IMG/VR virus record: IMGVR_UViG_3300005264_000118
Span: 1-39,194 of that record
Strand: one strand, 5' to 3'
Origin: a virus
DNA length: 39,194 bases
Both the position numbers and the translations under genes were made by a program. Shown here one piece after another: positions 24,940-32,589 of this stretch; positions within the stretch are counted from its first letter, which is position 1; each line of letters starts with the position of its first letter. The notes below the pieces were generated by a model. The model was given only the letters and a program-made list of their open reading frames with translations. It searched no databases and was not told the origin of the DNA.

Positions 24940-25122
24940 TCAGCAAACACCACAAACAAACTTACCAGAGAACCGATTTTTATATCCTCGCGGTTTATTT
25001 TTTTTTGGCTTAAACTCATTTTCATACTTTTTATTTTTTAAAGCATACTTTTCAGAATTCTTTTTTATTTCCAAAATAGTATCTTCAATCAAAGCGCCTA
25101 TTTTTATAAATCCTTTTGACAT
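24940..25122 (-). CDS. Small basic hypothetical protein
   Basis: A 60-residue protein (MSKGFIKIGALIEDTILEIK...) with a CAGGAG ribosome site 7 bases before ATG and a C-terminal GKFVCGVC. Strongly basic middle. Not recognised. Confidence 0.5.
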   Translation of the reverse strand: MSKGFIKIGALIEDTILEIKKNSEKYALKNKKYENEFKPKKNKPRGYKNRFSGKFVCGVC

Positions 25123-25154
25123 GATTTTCTCCTGTTTTATTTTTTAAGTACCGG

Positions 25155-25871
25155 TCATTGAGCCTGTCGAAATGCCCATTCATTTTTTATAAACTCGAAC
25201 CGGTCCCGATCATAATTAAAGAAAGAACAGTTACAAAACCTTTTAAAAGATTCTGTCATTGTAGTTTGCAATTTAGAAAAATTTTCTTCTTTTTCAGATA
25301 GCATAAAAAACTCAATCCACGGAGCCATTCTCTGAAAATATTTGTCCGCCATATCCTCCATATAATTTTCAGCAAAATCCGTGATGTTACTTTTGAGCCA
25401 AGCATCATCACAATCTTTAGCAACAACAATAGCGTGCGCTCGGCGGAGTTTTATCAACAATTCAAAAGCAGCAGTTTCACCTGGATTTTCAGATTCCAAA
25501 GCAGACATAAGCGAAACACTATCGCTATTTTTTGTATATTTTACGCAATCGCATTCATCTTCAGTTCGCCAACAACAATCATTTATATAGATAGTTTCTG
25601 TAGGAGCTTTATAACTTCCTTTTGAATGCTCTTTTAGTTTTGAAATATGAAATTTTGTCCACGATTGCCATAGTTTGATAGCTTGAGCGCCTTCGACACC
25701 AGGTTTTTTGTTGTACCATTTGCCGTTACGTGACCAAGCAGTCATTCGGTCATAAAACTTTCGAGCTTCTTCTTTGCAATCAACGCTGGCAGGAATATGC
25801 TGCTCTTTGAACTGGATTTCAAACCAATTCAAAAGCTCTTCAAAGTTTTCCGGAATTGCATAAGGATTCAT
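25155..25871 (-). CDS. Hypothetical early protein, 238 residues
   Basis: Starts MNPYAIPENFEELLNWFEIQ. It contains a Trp-rich segment (FYDRMTAWSRNGKWYNKK) and Cys groups (NDCCWRTEDECDCVKY). It has no membrane segment. The final residues WAFRQAQ are coded by a dispersed repeat ('gagcctgtcgaa'), which also supplies the stop. Function not recognised. Confidence 0.55.
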   Translation of the reverse strand: MNPYAIPENFEELLNWFEIQFKEQHIPASVDCKEEARKFYDRMTAWSRNGKWYNKKPGVEGAQAIKLWQSWTKFHISKLKEHSKGSYKAPTETIYINDCCWRTEDECDCVKYTKNSDSVSLMSALESENPGETAAFELLIKLRRAHAIVVAKDCDDAWLKSNITDFAENYMEDMADKYFQRMAPWIEFFMLSEKEENFSKLQTTMTESFKRFCNCSFFNYDRDRFEFIKNEWAFRQAQ

Positions 25872-25931
25872 TTTAATTAATAGTTTTTTATTAAATCATT
25901 CAATCATAAAATCACTAAATCATCAAATAAT

Positions 25932-25959
25932 AAAAGAGGCAGGCAGAAACACCTCTTTT
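25932..25959. terminator. Bidirectional hairpin terminator
   Basis: AAAAGAGG (25932-25939) and CCTCTTTT (25952-25959) form an 8-bp stem with A- and T-runs at both ends, so it could stop transcription in both directions. It lies between the 25155-25871 and 26089-26403 genes and may separate two early transcripts. Confidence 0.6.
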
Positions 25960-26088
25960 GAATTCTCACACGCCCATCAACTAAATTTATCAATAGGGGA
26001 TTTTGATAATTTGTTTTCGCGCTCTGCTGGTTTTGAGCCCGCTCTCTCGGCTTTAGTAACTGGAGAACTATTGCCGCAAGCTCAAAAC

Positions 26089-26403
26089 TTATTTTTCTTT
26101 TTGATAAATTTTTTCTACCCTATATTGCCCGAATATAACCCCGGGATTTTCAAACTGTTTTTCTTTTTCAAAATAAATATATCCATCTTCGGTTATTGAA
26201 CCGGTCGCCAACTGTCCACAACATGGATACCCTCTAACATCTAATTTTAAATCAGACCCCCACGCTCTTGCTGCTTTCTCAAAATCCTTGTCTGTTGGAT
26301 TTTCAAGAGACCGGAGTTCTGCAATATTAGTCAATCTAAAAATATGTTTTCCTAAATTGATAAACCGTTTTTGTTCCGCTGTTTTTCTTTCTTCTAATGT
26401 CAT
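26089..26403 (-). CDS. Hypothetical early protein, 104 residues
   Basis: Begins MTLEERKTAEQKRFINLGKH. Helical N-terminus, then a strand-rich half (GQLATGSITEDGYIYFEK). Two Cys occur in YPCCGQ. Not recognised. Same strand and spacing as its neighbours in the early block. Confidence 0.5.
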   Translation of the reverse strand: MTLEERKTAEQKRFINLGKHIFRLTNIAELRSLENPTDKDFEKAARAWGSDLKLDVRGYPCCGQLATGSITEDGYIYFEKEKQFENPGVIFGQYRVEKIYQKEK

Positions 26404-26450
26404 AATTTTTTATTTCCCCTTAATAAAGGGGTCTGGGGGGGTTGTTTTTA

Positions 26451-26780
26451 TTAAAATTCTTCAGGTCGTTTCAACGCCGTTATTTCTTTTGATTCTTTTA
26501 TCATTCCACTTATCATTTTATAATATGGGCAATTTGTGCATGGGGTTTGCCATTCTCCTATAGGTATTGCGCTATAATTTATTTTTACCATTATTAAGCA
26601 ATATATTTTTGCAGCAATACCTCGACCGTTTGCACACTTGAACATTCTCCGGCAAGAGCCTTTTCGGGTATCGTTACGGACATCGTCTTTTCGGAGATTC
26701 TGAAAAAATTTCGGTTCGCCACCAAGAATTCTTGCTAAATCCTCGCAGCTTACCCGCCAATCTTCTTTATCTTTTTTCAT
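26451..26780 (-). CDS. Hypothetical Cys-containing early protein, 109 residues
   Basis: MKKDKEDWRVSCEDLARILG suggests an N-terminal helix-turn-helix-like segment. Four Cys (CRRMFKC, then CTNCPYY) may bind zinc. No family recognised. Confidence 0.5.
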   Translation of the reverse strand: MKKDKEDWRVSCEDLARILGGEPKFFQNLRKDDVRNDTRKGSCRRMFKCANGRGIAAKIYCLIMVKINYSAIPIGEWQTPCTNCPYYKMISGMIKESKEITALKRPEEF

Positions 26781-26817
26781 ATTATTTTTTGTATCCCAAA
26801 TTTAACTTGATATTTTT

Positions 26818-27312
26818 TTATTTATATAATTTTCCACCTGTCAAACCACATAGGAATTGAAATATAAGTTCAAGCTCGGGATTCCTGCTTGCATACGAAA
26901 GAAAATCTACTGGGTTTTCATATTTATAGTGGTTTTTTTTAATATGTTCTTTACAAGCTTTTGCCGTCAAAAAAGCGTTCTGATAGAAGTCTTTATAATC
27001 AATAAAAACTTCACTCCAACCCAGCTCTTTTAACTTCTCCTCTTTTTCATCACTTGACATTTTATCAATCTGAACATCAGATAAATTTGTCTCCTCATAA
27101 ATTGAGCCATCAATTTCTTTTTCGGTTGTGATAACAGTTCCATCCATATGCCAGGCTTGCTCACCGCAACCTTCAGCGACAGCTATTTGTTCTGTTGTTT
27201 GGATTTGAAAGAAATATGGCATGCAAGTCATTCGATGATCCTGACTATTAATTTCTGTCGACAATTCCAGCAACTTTTCATACATTTCATCTGATACGGT
27301 TATTGTTTTCAT
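26818..27312 (-). CDS. Conserved phage hypothetical protein
   Basis: A 164-residue protein. MKTITVSDEMYEKLLELSTE, TCMPYFFQIQTTEQIAVAEG and FLTAKACKEHIKKNHYKYEN followed by PVDFLSYASRNPELELI match a hypothetical family that is common in phages of Proteobacteria. The function of the family is not established. It lies in the early block. Confidence 0.65.
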   Translation of the reverse strand: MKTITVSDEMYEKLLELSTEINSQDHRMTCMPYFFQIQTTEQIAVAEGCGEQAWHMDGTVITTEKEIDGSIYEETNLSDVQIDKMSSDEKEEKLKELGWSEVFIDYKDFYQNAFLTAKACKEHIKKNHYKYENPVDFLSYASRNPELELIFQFLCGLTGGKLYK

Positions 27313-27347
27313 AGTTTGTTTTTCCTTTTTTTATTTTTAAAAAGAGG

Positions 27348-27644
27348 TTATTGGTTGTTATATATTTTTTCTTTCCTATCTGACAAATAATCCGTTACAG
27401 GAAACTCCCTTATCACTTCCTCTACCTGCATAAGAAACTCTATATCAGGTCGCTCGCGACCCAATCCTTGCTTGCTCAATTTAGTGCGAATATTCTCTAT
27501 CCTATCAATCCTGTCACTTTCACAGCTCCACACTCTCGACAAATTCTCCTCTTCCCACTCAACAATCTTCCGTGCCGTTTTTCGCTCATAACCATACTCG
27601 CGAATACACAATCTATAAATAGCCTCTTCAAATTCTTTTTTCAT
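27348..27644 (-). CDS. Hypothetical early protein, 98 residues
   Basis: Acidic-basic helical protein beginning MKKEFEEAIYRLCIREYGYE. No motif was recognised. It is the third gene from the early promoter. Confidence 0.5.
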   Translation of the reverse strand: MKKEFEEAIYRLCIREYGYERKTARKIVEWEEENLSRVWSCESDRIDRIENIRTKLSKQGLGRERPDIEFLMQVEEVIREFPVTDYLSDRKEKIYNNQ

Positions 27645-27740
27645 AATTTTTTTACGATGCTTACGCTGTAAAGCTAAAAGTGAAACAAGTTATTTGTTAA
27701 AACACTAAATAATCAAATATTAAACCGTGCTACTTCCGCA

Positions 27741-28136
27741 CTACTCTTGACTTTCACCTCCAATTTGTGATAGACTATTTGCGTGTTTCGGTTTTCGGCT
27801 CATTCGCCGATGTTTTTTAGAAGGGTGCTTGTTGAGTTTTTGATGAAGTTCATTATTCAGTTTCTTTACCCGGGAATTTTCGTTTTTAACCTTAAACAAA
27901 TTAATTTTTAAAAAATTTATTTCTTTCTTTTGATTGCCAATATACTTAAAATATTGTTTTTGAAGATAAGACGACTCTTTATATAAGGTTAAAAGATTAT
28001 TCCGTTCTTTGATAACTCCAAAAACTTCGTCTTTTAACAAAACAATTATTTTTGACTTAGTAACATTGGAAATATAAAGTAAAACAAAAGAAATAGAAAA
28101 GACAACAATCAATAATGTAAAAATAATGGTTTCCAT
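27741..28136 (-). CDS. Membrane-anchored coiled-coil protein
   Basis: A 131-residue protein from the start at 28136 (METIIFTLLIVVFSISFVLL). An upstream in-frame ATG (28217) overlaps the regulator gene and is not preferred. Residues 4-24 form one transmembrane helix. About residues 38-100 form a charged coiled coil, and the end is basic (KKHRRMSRKPK). This resembles i-spanin or toxin/inhibitor proteins that sit in the inner membrane. As it is in the early block, a superinfection or membrane role is possible. Confidence 0.5.
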   Translation of the reverse strand: METIIFTLLIVVFSISFVLLYISNVTKSKIIVLLKDEVFGVIKERNNLLTLYKESSYLQKQYFKYIGNQKKEINFLKINLFKVKNENSRVKKLNNELHQKLNKHPSKKHRRMSRKPKHANSLSQIGGESQE

Positions 28137-28182
28137 AGTTTGATTTTTTTTAGTTAAGATTAATATAATATAATGCCTTATG

Positions 28183-28347
28183 TCATTTTTGGGATAAATA
28201 AAAATCAATTGCTTCATTTATAATGTAATAATAAGGAACATCACGTTCAAACGCCATGATTTTAAGACGACTTTTGTTTTCAGGCTTGATTCTCACAAAT
28301 GTCGGTTTGACTTTGCTCTTTATATGTTTGCTATCGTTTTCGCTCAT
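28183..28347 (-). CDS. Ribbon-helix-helix regulator (Arc/CopG-like)
   Basis: A 54-residue protein, ATG at 28347 after a GGAG site. The strand TFVRIKPENK followed by two helices (SRLKIMAFERD, then IINEAIDFYL) is the ribbon-helix-helix fold that binds DNA as a dimer. It is the first gene after the leftward promoter, a position like that of Cro, so it may control the lytic/lysogenic switch. Confidence 0.7.
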   Translation of the reverse strand: MSENDSKHIKSKVKPTFVRIKPENKSRLKIMAFERDVPYYYIINEAIDFYLSQK

Positions 28348-28377
28348 TTTTTTCTCCGGTTTTTTAAGTTCGGCAAT

Positions 28378-28406
28378 ATAATATCATACTTTATTCTATT
28401 TGTCAA
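28378..28406 (-). promoter_or_regulatory. Leftward early promoter (sigma-70 type)
   Basis: On the minus strand TTGACA (28406-28401), a 17-base spacer and TATTAT (28383-28378) fit a strong sigma-70 promoter. The start would lie about 23 bases before the regulator ATG. The -35 box is 20 bases from the -35 box of the opposite promoter, so a single bound repressor could block both. Confidence 0.8.
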
Positions 28407-28426
28407 GTATTTTACAAAAAAAGTCC

Positions 28427-28455
28427 TTGACTATAATTAAATTCTTTGTTAAAAT
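28427..28455 (+). promoter_or_regulatory. Rightward repressor promoter, probably leaderless
   Basis: TTGACT (28427-28432), a 17-base spacer and TAAAAT (28450-28455). The expected start point is near 28462, the A of the repressor ATG, so the mRNA would have no leader, as in lambda cI made from PRM. Confidence 0.7.
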
Positions 28456-28461
28456 ATACTT

Positions 28462-28878
28462 ATGCAAACAATATCCGATAAAATTAAATTGAAATTACCC
28501 AAAAGAGGGGTAAAAGATATTGCAAAACAATATGGTATTGCTTATGAATTTTTACGAAATCTTCGTGAAAATATCCTTACAATCGCACCTGATAGCAAAT
28601 ACCTTCCTGCTCTTGCACAATTACTTACTATTCCTGAAGATCAATTACGAAAACAAGCCGAAAGAGAAAAACTTAACGAACATTCTATTAAAAAATTTGG
28701 AAAACCGGCATCAGAAATTTACGTTTGCGATGATTTATTCAACTCAACTATTCATAAAATTTGCAAGACGGGAGTGGTTTGTGATAATATCAAAAAACAT
28801 ATTAAACTCAAGGATCTTCCGGTTGCTAAATATATTGATAATTTTACTACCGATAAAAACTTACAATTTTTCTCCTAA
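28462..28878 (+). CDS. Phage repressor-like helix-turn-helix protein
   Basis: A 138-residue protein. GVKDIAKQYGIAYEFLRNLREN (residues 15-36) is a helix-turn-helix, followed by a second helical segment (YLPALAQLLTIPEDQLRKQA) like XRE-family proteins. It lacks a peptidase-like autocleavage domain, so RecA-dependent induction of the lambda type is not suggested. It is the first gene of a three-gene plus-strand transcript with the secreted protein and the integrase. Its position opposite the early operon supports a repressor role. Confidence 0.65.
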   Translation: MQTISDKIKLKLPKRGVKDIAKQYGIAYEFLRNLRENILTIAPDSKYLPALAQLLTIPEDQLRKQAEREKLNEHSIKKFGKPASEIYVCDDLFNSTIHKICKTGVVCDNIKKHIKLKDLPVAKYIDNFTTDKNLQFFS

Positions 28879-29381
28879 TACTTTCATATTTTACTTTTGC
28901 CGAAGATTATATTCTCAATCAATATAACGGTTTCCGGAATATTGAATGGGCTACTCATATTAAAAAAATAAAAAAATTAAATTTAGAGTATAAATCGGAA
29001 GGAAAAAAATTTCTTAATAGTAAAATTTATATTGCTGAAAATCTAAAACCTACTTTTGGACGTGCTAAAATAATAAGTAATAATTATATTTTTATAAATA
29101 ATAAACTCGCTTCTGTTAATCTTTTTTTTGATTCTGCCGATGCAAATGTTGTAAAAAAACTTCTTACTGATAAATTTGGTAAACCGGCAATTAACGAAAA
29201 TTCATCTTCTGAATTCTCTGTCAAAAATTTTAATATGCTTTGGTGCGGAGAAAAAACTATTGTTCTATTTTTTTCTAATTATGGTTTTTGTCAATGTTCT
29301 TTCATTTCATCAATTGCTGGTGAATATGATATAAAACAAAAAAACACAATGGATGTTAAAGCAACTAAAACAGATTTTTAA
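28857..29381 (+). CDS. Secreted protein without a standard start codon; candidate exclusion factor
   Basis: The frame is open from 28857 to the stop at 29379-29381 and contains no ATG, GTG or TTG near its start. It begins KLTIFLLILSYFTFA-EDYIL, an almost complete signal peptide with a cleavage site. The mature part (about 155 residues) has strand-rich patterns, FRNIEWATHI, LASVNLFFDSAD and KLLTDKFGKPA, like a broad family of small periplasmic proteins. The start codon appears lost ('gataaaaactt' may come from atgaaaaaactt), or AUU is used. The upstream repressor ends inside it, which allows coupling. Genes at this place between repressor and integrase often encode superinfection exclusion. 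Confidence 0.5.
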   Translation, partial: KLTIFLLILSYFTFAEDYILNQYNGFRNIEWATHIKKIKKLNLEYKSEGKKFLNSKIYIAENLKPTFGRAKIISNNYIFINNKLASVNLFFDSADANVVKKLLTDKFGKPAINENSSSEFSVKNFNMLWCGEKTIVLFFSNYGFCQCSFISSIAGEYDIKQKNTMDVKATKTDF

Positions 29382-29383
29382 TC

Positions 29384-30589
29384 ATGCCTACCTATGATAA
29401 AAAAAATAATAATTATCGCGCAAGATTCTTTGTCTTACAAAAAAATAATAAAAAAAAAAGATTAACAAAATCTTTTCCTGATAAAAGACTCGCGGAACTT
29501 TTTGAATATAAAAAAGATATTGAATTCTTCTTCGCAAAAACTAATACCGATTATAAAAGATTGTCTGATTATGAAATTGATATTTGGATTGATTCCTTTT
29601 TGAAAAGAAGAATTGTACCGGCTCATATATCTCGCGCTAACTTAAAAACCGTACTCGCACAACACCTGAAATCAAATAATAAAATTTCCGTAAATATCCT
29701 CGATGCTCTTAAAAATCATGTCGAACGCCTGAAACTTAAAAATACTTCCCCTTCTACTATAAAAAATTATAGCAGCTATATTAAAAAAATTGCTGAAGCT
29801 TTAGAATTTCTTAATATCACTTACCATAACGAAATTGATGTTGATCTTAATATAAAGGTTAAAGAAATTTTTCCGGACGTGTCAAACAGAACTATTGATA
29901 TTTATATTAATTGTATTAAAGCGGCCCTAAAATCCGCAAGAACTCCAGAAGGCGATTGGAAATTTATAGAAAAGCTTGATACTATGCCTAAAACCAGACA
30001 ACTTATGTCCGTTGATGAAATTGATAACTTCCTCGCCGCTGCTAAAAATTACCGCCCGAACGTAAAACTAATCAATAACCAACCATATTGGCACTCGCTT
30101 TTTTATCTCCTGTTCATAACCTCACGCCGATTAAAAGAAATAACTCACAGAAAATGGAAAGATGTACGCACCGACCTTAATATCCTCATCATTGAAAAAC
30201 AAAAAGGAAATGCAGGCCCAGTATATTGCCCGATCAATGATGAAATTATGGCGGGAATCCTCAAAATTAAAAATAATATTGATCAGGAACAATATATTTT
30301 CCCAAACTCAAACCAAAACCCGATTACAAACCAAATCGTTGGAAAAACTTTCAAAAAAATTGCCCAAGCCGCAAACCTGCCCGCAAAATATTCTCCCCAC
30401 TACCTGCGACACGCCTCAATAACATATCTCGCATTAATCAACCCAGACGTAGGCAACAAAGAAAAAATGGCTATAAGCGGGCATAAATCAACTTCAGGCT
30501 ATAATATTTACAATCACCTTATCACTACAATTCAATCAAACATTAAACTCCCAACAATAAACTCCATAAAAAAAGCATTAAAAAAATAA
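29384..30589 (+). CDS. int: Tyrosine integrase
   Basis: A 401-residue protein. The N-terminal arm-binding and core-binding domains (SPSTIKNYSSYIKKIAEALE) are followed by the catalytic domain: Arg in TSRRLKEI (248-249), Lys around 274, H339-Y-L-R342, H367 in GHKS and nucleophile Tyr376 in YNIYNHL. The start lies two bases after the stop of the secreted-protein gene. The tRNA-Gly fragment 220 bp downstream is its likely attachment site. It catalyses integration and, with a directionality factor, excision. Confidence 0.9.
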   Translation: MPTYDKKNNNYRARFFVLQKNNKKKRLTKSFPDKRLAELFEYKKDIEFFFAKTNTDYKRLSDYEIDIWIDSFLKRRIVPAHISRANLKTVLAQHLKSNNKISVNILDALKNHVERLKLKNTSPSTIKNYSSYIKKIAEALEFLNITYHNEIDVDLNIKVKEIFPDVSNRTIDIYINCIKAALKSARTPEGDWKFIEKLDTMPKTRQLMSVDEIDNFLAAAKNYRPNVKLINNQPYWHSLFYLLFITSRRLKEITHRKWKDVRTDLNILIIEKQKGNAGPVYCPINDEIMAGILKIKNNIDQEQYIFPNSNQNPITNQIVGKTFKKIAQAANLPAKYSPHYLRHASITYLALINPDVGNKEKMAISGHKSTSGYNIYNHLITTIQSNIKLPTINSIKKALKK

Positions 30590-30594
30590 CATTA

Positions 30595-30613
30595 CATTTA
30601 TGTACCATTTTTG
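30595..30613. repeat. 19-bp direct repeat, copy 1
   Basis: catttatgtaccatttttg just after the integrase stop is repeated exactly at 30920-30938, at the end of the next gene. The pair flanks the terminator and the tRNA fragment. It may be an arm-binding or recombination remnant. Confidence 0.7.
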
Positions 30614-30772
30614 CGAAGCGCAACCTTAAAAACCCTTAAAAACCAACATCTAAAAACAATTTCAATAACTTCAAAATCTGTGGCGCCTAAAAACAAAAAA
30701 TCCTCTTTTTTTATTTTCAAAACGCCCGGCCTCCTATAAACACTATTAAAATTCAATCATAATAGGCAAAAG

Positions 30773-30804
30773 AAAACCCTGTGGAAATTTTTCCACAGGG
30801 TTTT
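30773..30804. terminator. Strong hairpin terminator downstream of the integrase and tRNA
   Basis: AAAACCCTGTGG (30773-30784) pairs with CCACAGGGTTTT (30793-30804) around an 8-base loop, with T-runs on both strands. It can stop the integrase transcript on one strand and the tRNA transcript on the other. Confidence 0.8.
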
Positions 30805-30808
30805 ATTT

Positions 30809-30855
30809 TGGAGCGGGCGATCGGATTCGAACCGACAACCATCTGCTTGGAAGGC
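30809..30855 (-). tRNA. 3' part of tRNA-Gly(TCC), likely att core
   Basis: On the minus strand, positions 30855-30809 give the anticodon loop CTTCCAA (anticodon TCC), the 3' anticodon stem GCAGA, variable loop, a perfect T-arm (GTCGG TTCGAAT CCGAT), the acceptor strand CGCCCGC, discriminator T and encoded CCA. The 5' anticodon stem is lost after two bases and no D-arm or 5' acceptor follows. This is the classic core carried in phage attP or left at a prophage end. It is not a functional tRNA. Confidence 0.85.
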
Positions 30856-30919
30856 TTTTTCTAACAATCATAACACCTTGAAAATAGTATAGTTATAATA
30901 TTATTTAATAAATACTATT

Positions 30920-30938
30920 CATTTATGTACCATTTTTG
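30920..30938. repeat. 19-bp direct repeat, copy 2
   Basis: Exact copy of 30595-30613. It spans the stop codon of the minus-strand gene at 30923-31243. Confidence 0.7.
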
Positions 30939-31243
30939 TATAAAACTTTTCTGTCTTTCGCAGTAAGAACAACAATACGGCGAACAAATTTTGATAAATA
31001 TTCATCTTTTAATATTTTTCTCAAGCCATAATAATTCTCGCGACTAACAATATAAGCAGCATTACGCCCAACTTTAATAGAAGGAATAAGATCAAGGTAA
31101 CCTATCCTATTATATATCACATCAGGTCTACCTGTCCGTTGTGCTTTATGATTATGTAATTTCCTGCTCAAAACATTTTTTTTATATTTTGGCAAATCTG
31201 CCTTTACTTCCCATTCAATTAATATACCTGTTGTATGTTTCAT
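30923..31243 (-). CDS. Hypothetical basic protein, 106 residues
   Basis: MKHTTGILIEWEVKADLPKY... A basic protein, with RKLHNHKAQRTGRPDVIYNR and a C-terminal helix-rich part (KFVRRIVVLTAKDRKVLY). Well-formed promoter at 31281-31309. Not recognised. Its position beside the attachment core would suit an accessory factor such as an excisionase, but no family evidence supports this. Confidence 0.55.
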   Translation of the reverse strand: MKHTTGILIEWEVKADLPKYKKNVLSRKLHNHKAQRTGRPDVIYNRIGYLDLIPSIKVGRNAAYIVSRENYYGLRKILKDEYLSKFVRRIVVLTAKDRKVLYKNGT

Positions 31244-31280
31244 AATATCCTTTTTTTTAGTTATATATTATCAATAACAT

Positions 31281-31309
31281 ATATTATCATATTTTTATTT
31301 ATTTGTCAA
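31281..31309 (-). promoter_or_regulatory. Promoter for the 30923-31243 gene
   Basis: On the minus strand TTGACA (31309-31304), 17-base spacer, TAATAT (31286-31281). A GGAT ribosome site precedes the ATG at 31243. Confidence 0.7.
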
Positions 31310-31480
31310 GAGTTTTTAAAAAGAATATAAGTAAAATTTGAAATGTAAATATTTAAAATTAAAAAAACACATAGCTATTCTGAGTGAGACCTGGTGGGGG
31401 ATTTTGGTTTTTGGGGCGGGGGCTGTTTTGACAGGGGGGGCTATGTTGTGGAATCCCTTTATTTATTGGCGTTATAAGAG

Positions 31481-31512
31481 AAATTTCATATAATAATAAT
31501 TATATGAAATTT
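31481..31512. other. Perfect 13-bp AT hairpin
   Basis: AAATTTCATATAA and its exact reverse complement flank a 6-base loop. A T-rich tract follows (gttttttatt), so it could also terminate transcription from the left. Confidence 0.75.
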
Positions 31513-31810
31513 GTTTTTTATTAAAAATTGTAAAAAAAAAAATCTAATTATATAATTGTAGCTTGTTATAAATCTATATAGAAAGGCCGTTTTGTGTTGA
31601 TGGGATTGAATAGTTTTTTTATTTATTTTGACTTTTTTCTTGACTTTCTTTATATTGGAAAAAATGATATTTTTTTCGTAAGTCGTTGATTATTAGATAG
31701 TTACGATATTATAAAGAATAATATTAAAAAATAATTTGAGTTTTGAGGATTTTGCAACCGCTGTAGCCCTTTATCCATGGGGTTTCTGGAAAACTTTGGA
31801 AATTTTTTTT

Positions 31811-31935
31811 CGTTTTAAGTGCCGTGTTTTCAATGGTTTACGTACTTGTTTTTTAAAATAAAACTTCTTTTTTAAAAAAAAAAATTGTTGCGAGGATTTA
31901 CGTTTTATAAGTGTCGTGTTTTCAATAACTTACAA
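31811..31935. repeat. Pair of imperfect direct repeats (iteron-like)
   Basis: Copies at about 31811-31842 and 31901-31935 share cgtttta-agtg-cgtgttttcaat and a following -ttac-. Two copies only, separated by a homopolymeric tract. Could be protein-binding sites. Confidence 0.5.
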
Positions 31936-31992
31936 ATCGTGATTTTAATTTGTTCTCTTTTTTTCTTTATATGTTCTTAATTACATAAATAC

Positions 31993-32022
31993 TTGACTTT
32001 TTACCCCGATTTATGGTATAAT
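31993..32022 (+). promoter_or_regulatory. Promoter upstream of the AAA+ remnant
   Basis: TTGACT (31993-31998), 18-base spacer and TATAAT (32017-32022). A ribosome site AAAGGA precedes the ATG at 32083. Confidence 0.7.
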
Positions 32023-32082
32023 ATAAGTATGGAAGGGATAAAAGTTATTAATAAATAATCAATATAAAAGGACACTTAAAAA

Positions 32083-32516
32083 ATGAAAATTGACAAAAAA
32101 ACAAAATTGACAGGTCCGGCGGCTATTGCAGAAAAGCAAGCATTGAACACAATTAAAAATAATAAACGATTTGAAAGATCAAGCTTATTGTTTTTATCGA
32201 TGAAATTGACGGCATGACACAGGCCGCGGAAGAAATTTTTTTAGATGCAACACAGTTTGAAAATTTAATCCTGGTTGCAACTTCAAATAAATTAAAGAGT
32301 GATTTTAATGATCGTTTTCAATCGCGTTTCGAGATACATGACGTTGTCGCGCCAGAATGTAAAGATATAGAAAATTATTTGATTGATCAATTTTCTATTA
32401 GTCAAGTGGTTGCATCGCGTGTTGCTGATAGTTGCGGCGGAGATGTAAGGGCCGCTATTACTGACGCATTAAGAGTGCAGCAGTTGCTTGACAATCCGGA
32501 ACTTATGGCGGCGTAG
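32083..32516 (+). pseudogene. Frameshifted, internally deleted AAA+ ATPase
   Basis: A 44-codon frame from ATG 32083 (MKIDKKTKLTGPAAIAEKQA...) stops at 32215. A second frame open from 32175 reads KIKLIVFIDEIDGMTQAAEE (Walker B with DE), LILVATSNKLKSDFNDRF (sensor 1 and arginine finger) and SCGGDVRAAITDALR (sensor 2). The Walker A loop is missing, so the N-terminal half is largely deleted and the parts are out of frame. It resembles clamp-loader or similar AAA+ proteins of about 300 residues. The promoter and ribosome site are intact, so the short first frame is probably still made. Confidence 0.7.
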
Positions 32517-32589
32517 TTTTTTTACCGGAGCGATCCCGGAATAGATCGCGAGCGGCCCGGCGCTTTACTGGGATAAATAAAGGTATATA

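Larger units (their letters stand above)
31310..32082. other. Noncoding AT-rich region with hairpin and imperfect direct repeats
   Basis: No convincing gene in about 770 bases. It contains a perfect 13-bp stem hairpin (31481-31512), a G-rich patch at 31389-31441, two imperfect 31-35-bp direct repeats near 31811 and 31901 sharing AGTG(C/T)CGTGTTTTCAAT, and a promoter at 31993. The layout is like a plasmid or phage replication or control region, but no initiator recognises it by sequence alone. Confidence 0.55.

Noticed and set aside
26011-26199. Plus-strand frame with SRSAGFEPALSALV
   Set aside because: No ribosome site and a Phe-rich tail opposite a better minus-strand gene. The peptide resembles spurious translations of repeat-like DNA.
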